Source: an uncultured Verrucomicrobiota bacterium (GTDB lineage Bacteria; Verrucomicrobiota; Verrucomicrobiia; Limisphaerales; UBA9464). Taken from it: a DNA stretch of 46,334 nt. Below the pieces are notes generated by a model. That model had not been told where the DNA came from, did not search any database, and saw nothing but the letters and a program-made list of their open reading frames with translations. This document shows, one piece after another, positions 43,184 through 46,334 of this stretch. Where the stretch lies: assembly GCA_903896505.1 (NCBI GenBank), contig CAITXU010000049.1, positions 1 to 46,334 of the forward strand, in the 5' to 3' direction. Both the position numbers and the translations under genes were made by a program. Position 1 is the first letter of the stretch; the number at the start of each line of letters is the position of its first letter.

Positions 43184-44326
43184 TTACCACGGCAGGGTGA
43201 CATCCGAAGGGAACATCCCCGTGGCCCGATACATGCGTTGGGTTCCTGATTGAAAGGAATCGAACGACAGCCCCTCGGTGTCCGCACCATAGACATCGGT
43301 CAATGGCGTCCAATTGTCACCGATCATAGAATCGGTGTACTCAATTCGACTGCGAAAACCACGCGGGACTTGGAGTGAAAGGACGACCCCTTCCTTGTCT
43401 TCCGAGACGTAGCGGCGAATGTCCAATCGCCCGAGTTCCGGGGTTGACTCGTCGTCCGCCACCGTAAGAACCGTCGTGGATAGCTCCGGGATCAAGGTCA
43501 ATCCGGAGTCGGCGGAAACCAGTTGGAATCGCAATTCACGATTCCCTTGAGCTAGGGCGTCGTTCGCCAAGGGCACAGTGAAAGTTGCCTGAGAGTCATC
43601 GGCTCCAAAATGGACGACAATCGTCCGATTCTCGGGAAATACACCCAGCAAGCCAACATCACCGTCCACCGAGAGCGTCACTTTCCCCTCCGTCTTGGAA
43701 TTCTGGGTTCGGAATAAACGGACTCCCGCCCCACCTGAAGCCTCGTTGGCAGAGAAACGGCTGGAAGCGAACCCGACCTGTCCAGGGGACTGACCATCCC
43801 GAATGAGCACTTCAATTCTCACGAGTTCGTTGGTGACCCCATCAATCGAAGCATCCAACAATATATTCTCGTCGGGTTCCTTCTCGTCCGAGTCATTGAG
43901 AACCAGTCGCAAAATGTAATCGATGGAAGCTCCTGCGGTCGCGTCAAACTCGAACACTTTCTGGTCAATCCAGTAGTCCTTCCCCTCGGTCGCAGTACCA
44001 CCCACCACTGAAAATCGAACCACGACTTTGTCCGGCACTGGCGGCGATTCCAATCGGAAGGGAATGAATTGAAGCGGTCGATATTCCGGCACCGAAAAGA
44101 AGTTGGTTTCAACAATCAAGGTCGGTTCAGTGACAAACAATGGGTCTCGCAAATCAAAGTCCGATGGTGGGATGGGGGGCACATCCCGGTTTGTCACCTG
44201 AGCCTTCATTTGAAATGCCAATCCAAAGACCAGGACGAAAACCGGCATCCATGGGTGAAGCGTTCGAACAGGCCCGAGCGCGTCGAACAGCGGGAAACGT
44301 TTCTTGCGGCGGAAAAGCGGCTTCAT
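43184..44326 (-). CDS. Exported Calx-beta domain protein
   Basis: 380 residues from ATG 44326 (frame opens at 44371). A basic N-terminus (KPLFRRKKRFPLF) leads to a signal-like helix (WMPVFVLVFGLAFQMKAQ). Two Calx-beta-type regions follow (about 80-190 and 195-300; RFSVVGGTATEGKDYW, DEKEPDENILLDASIDG, and VTLSVDGDVGLLG...LANDALAQGNRELRFQL). A C-terminal beta-domain (GFRSRIEYTDSMIGDNWTPL...RMYRATG) of the kind common in verrucomicrobial exported proteins closes it. Calx-beta domains bind calcium and serve in adhesion. It lies 120 bp after the haemagglutinin-like gene on the same strand, so they may form one surface-protein operon. Confidence 0.8.
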   Translation of the reverse strand: MKPLFRRKKRFPLFDALGPVRTLHPWMPVFVLVFGLAFQMKAQVTNRDVPPIPPSDFDLRDPLFVTEPTLIVETNFFSVPEYRPLQFIPFRLESPPVPDKVVVRFSVVGGTATEGKDYWIDQKVFEFDATAGASIDYILRLVLNDSDEKEPDENILLDASIDGVTNELVRIEVLIRDGQSPGQVGFASSRFSANEASGGAGVRLFRTQNSKTEGKVTLSVDGDVGLLGVFPENRTIVVHFGADDSQATFTVPLANDALAQGNRELRFQLVSADSGLTLIPELSTTVLTVADDESTPELGRLDIRRYVSEDKEGVVLSLQVPRGFRSRIEYTDSMIGDNWTPLTDVYGADTEGLSFDSFQSGTQRMYRATGMFPSDVTLPW

Positions 44327-44447
44327 AGGTGTTGAGGGAGATGGAGCGAAATAGGTTTGACCCAACGACAACTAGAACAGTTATCCATTGCACCGCTATG
44401 TCTTCAAGTGGAATTTCACGCGGTCGTCGGAAAGTCGAACAAGCCGC

Positions 44448-46334
44448 TTAATTCACCTCACCCGGGAAACGAACTCTCACCCGCGCCCGGGTGGTGACCA
44501 GGCCCGGTTTGGGGACGCTTTTTCGTTTCAACAGATCCTCGGCGTCACGGTCGATCTGCTTGGATGCCAATCGATCAGCCGAGTCCGTCACCTGACTGTC
44601 CGCCCGGGGGACGCTGGAAGCCGGGACACCGACGGACGCACCGGAGGCATCTCCTGTAGTGCTCACCGACCCGGCGATGAGACTGGCGGTGATGTTGCCC
44701 CCGGCCACGTCGATGCTTCCGCCACTAATGATGGTCCCCGAGATTGTCGTCCCTGCGGAGATGCTGACCGAGCCACCCGATAAGACGGAGACACTCACGC
44801 TGTTGACGGAATCGATGTGGACGTTGCCACTCCCCACGACAATGCCGCTGACGGATCCCTTGGCGGTCAAATTAATGTCTCCCCCAATAATCCCTGAATT
44901 TCCGGCTTCAATGTCCTTACCGGCATTTAGTGTGACTTTGGCATCATTTCGGATGCCGTTAAATGGAATTTGAATCACCCCTCCAGAGTTGGCATAGATG
45001 CTTCCGTTGGGGGCCTCCAAGTCGACATCGCCCAGGTGCGCATTGCCGCCCGCCAGCGTGGTCGAAAGAATTCCACTACCAGGAATGGTTGCTGGAAAGT
45101 GAACCACGGATTGGGTGACTGGATCCCATTCGGTCCCGATAAAGGTGGTGACCCCGCTGCCCCCCGACCCGGCATTGATGTCGCCCTGTTCCGACCAGAG
45201 AGTGATGGTTCCGCCGTTGTAGGCAGCCACCCGCGATCCGTTGACATTGATGGTGCCCTGCGAGTTTAACGTGATGTTTCCGCCGCCCGTCGTGTAAATG
45301 CCCCGGGGGCTGCCATCGGAACCCAGCGCGGATTCCTGGGCTCCCACGTCCACCTTCCCCGCAGTTGTAATCCGAACTGCACCGCCCAGACCTTCATTCG
45401 ATATTCGCGAGGAGGTCATCACCAAGTCTCCAGGAATCGCGTCGTGACCGTCGTTTGCGGACTTGCCGGGAATGTCCACGGCAATGGACGCACTGTAGGG
45501 CGAAATACTCTCCAATGCGGACGTGGAGGTGGTGACGAAAATACCGGCAGAGACGCCGAGATCGATGCGGGAGGCAACGATGTTGAATTGGCCGGGGCCA
45601 CTCAAAGCCAGGCCCTGACCGCCCAGCGACGCATCTTGACTGTTCTTGTAAAGTGTCTGGATGGCATCCGCCTGGGCTGTCGTGAGCGGAATGATTTCCG
45701 TTTTGGGGGAGCCATCGGGATTCAGAACCGGAAGCCCGAGCCGATCATACACAAACCGCTCCGGTGCCAGGAGGTACTGACGTTCCGCGTCGGTCATCTG
45801 GCCCACCCAGGTCAACTTTTGAGTTGTCGGGGAATAAATCAATTTCTGGACCGTGAGCGGCTGCGTCGAGAAGGTGGTATCGAGAGCCTCGGGAGGATAT
45901 CCATCCGAAAGTGGGGTGTCGGTCAGATTCCCTCGAAAGCCAATGGAACCACCCACCCGAATGCGGGTCACGTCGGAGGGAGACAAATTCTGTCCAATGA
46001 AACCGAAGTTGTAGGTGTCGCCTGCAACCTGAACCGTGGCAGCTGAGGGAAAGACCAAAGCAATGTTATTGATATTCCCAGATATATTCACATTCATCAA
46101 CGCCTCTTTTCCCAGATGAGTTGGCAACAGGGAATGACCGTCGGAAAAGGTCGTGTACTCGGGCCGCCCACTATCTGAGACCGTCAGAGAGACCAATCCT
46201 CCCGGTATCGGCGCTGCGGACAAATCCCCACCATTCCGGGTCACAATACTCAATGAACCGCTAGCCGATGGGTACAGGATCACCGGATTCTTGAGGTAAA
46301 TTCCACCTGCCCCTGCATTCAGTGAAATTTCCGG
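44448..46334 (-). CDS. Filamentous haemagglutinin-like exoprotein, 5' end outside window
   Basis: 628 residues of the C-terminal part of a larger protein; the frame is still open at base 46334, so no start is given. The sequence is built of beta-helix-type repeats rich in Gly, Ser, Thr, Asn: IRVGGSIGFRGNLTD, GAVRITTAGKVDVGAQ, GGNITLNSQGTINVNGSRVAAYNGGTITLWSEQGDINAGSG, and a run of short GSVSISAGTTISGTIISGGS repeats. The end is basic (DAEDLLKRKSVPKPGLVTTRARVRVRF). This is the pattern of large two-partner-secretion exoproteins and adhesins. No TpsB-type transporter is in view, but it could lie upstream beyond the window. Confidence 0.85.
   Translation of the reverse strand, partial: PEISLNAGAGGIYLKNPVILYPSASGSLSIVTRNGGDLSAAPIPGGLVSLTVSDSGRPEYTTFSDGHSLLPTHLGKEALMNVNISGNINNIALVFPSAATVQVAGDTYNFGFIGQNLSPSDVTRIRVGGSIGFRGNLTDTPLSDGYPPEALDTTFSTQPLTVQKLIYSPTTQKLTWVGQMTDAERQYLLAPERFVYDRLGLPVLNPDGSPKTEIIPLTTAQADAIQTLYKNSQDASLGGQGLALSGPGQFNIVASRIDLGVSAGIFVTTSTSALESISPYSASIAVDIPGKSANDGHDAIPGDLVMTSSRISNEGLGGAVRITTAGKVDVGAQESALGSDGSPRGIYTTGGGNITLNSQGTINVNGSRVAAYNGGTITLWSEQGDINAGSGGSGVTTFIGTEWDPVTQSVVHFPATIPGSGILSTTLAGGNAHLGDVDLEAPNGSIYANSGGVIQIPFNGIRNDAKVTLNAGKDIEAGNSGIIGGDINLTAKGSVSGIVVGSGNVHIDSVNSVSVSVLSGGSVSISAGTTISGTIISGGSIDVAGGNITASLIAGSVSTTGDASGASVGVPASSVPRADSQVTDSADRLASKQIDRDAEDLLKRKSVPKPGLVTTRARVRVRFPGEVN

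Noticed and set aside
1..46334. CRISPR array or cas genes
   Set aside because: No set of regular 25-40-bp repeats with unique spacers of even length was seen; the repeats present are short, few or tandem.

Overview
The window looks like chromosomal DNA of a Verrucomicrobiota bacterium, most likely of the Limisphaerales/Pedosphaera type. This rests on the mix of features: prepilin-type secreted proteins, huge secreted proteins with Ig, TSP3-like and InlB-type modules, an RHS protein with a C39-like peptidase, class II (B12-dependent) ribonucleotide reductase, GC-rich coding DNA with poor Shine-Dalgarno signals, and dispersed short intergenic repeats (CAGATT and CAGAG periodic repeats, palindromic GGGGC arrays). 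No rRNA gene is present, so the placement is inference.

Layout. 1-2292 is an accessory edge: the end of an IS3-family element (orfA complete, orfB entering from outside) abuts a two-gene, more AT-rich cassette whose first gene has lost its 5' part. It is followed by a 25-nt tRNA 3' end with CCA, which looks like an attachment-site remnant. 2415-11620 holds secreted proteins: a 1084-residue multidomain protein, a C39-RHS giant on the minus strand, and a divergent secreted protein. 11964-16287 holds a RbsD/FucU mutarotase-like protein, a TrhO-RluA fusion and an SPFH protein. 16770-19898 is the adenosylcobalamin ribonucleotide reductase. 20222-26590 holds a family-10-like glycosyl hydrolase, a beta-CASP metallo-hydrolase, an outer-membrane porin with a strong terminator, a XerC/D recombinase and a GYF-cyclic-nucleotide-binding protein.

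26693-31801 is a tight operon: lutA-lutB-lutC and a class II aldolase/short-chain dehydrogenase fusion. Together they would split a 6-deoxyhexulose 1-phosphate into DHAP and lactaldehyde, oxidise lactaldehyde to lactate, and oxidise lactate to pyruvate. 32403-41833 holds a LeuC/aconitase-type dehydratase, a DUF3592 protein, a WecG/TagA glycosyltransferase, an epoxide-hydrolase-like protein next to an acyltransferase with inserted ankyrin repeats, a C45-type Ntn hydrolase, a DsbA-like protein and a type II pseudopilin. 41897-43183 is non-coding apart from rnpB (RNase P RNA, minus strand) and is rich in repeats. 43184-46334 carries a Calx-beta secreted protein and the 3' part of a filamentous-haemagglutinin-like exoprotein that runs off the window.

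The best candidates for something new are the IS-disrupted GHKL-like/unknown gene pair beside the tRNA remnant, the TrhO-RluA fusion, the acyltransferase-ankyrin protein, and a 30-bp repeat found at the same distance upstream of two unrelated genes. None could be checked by database search here.
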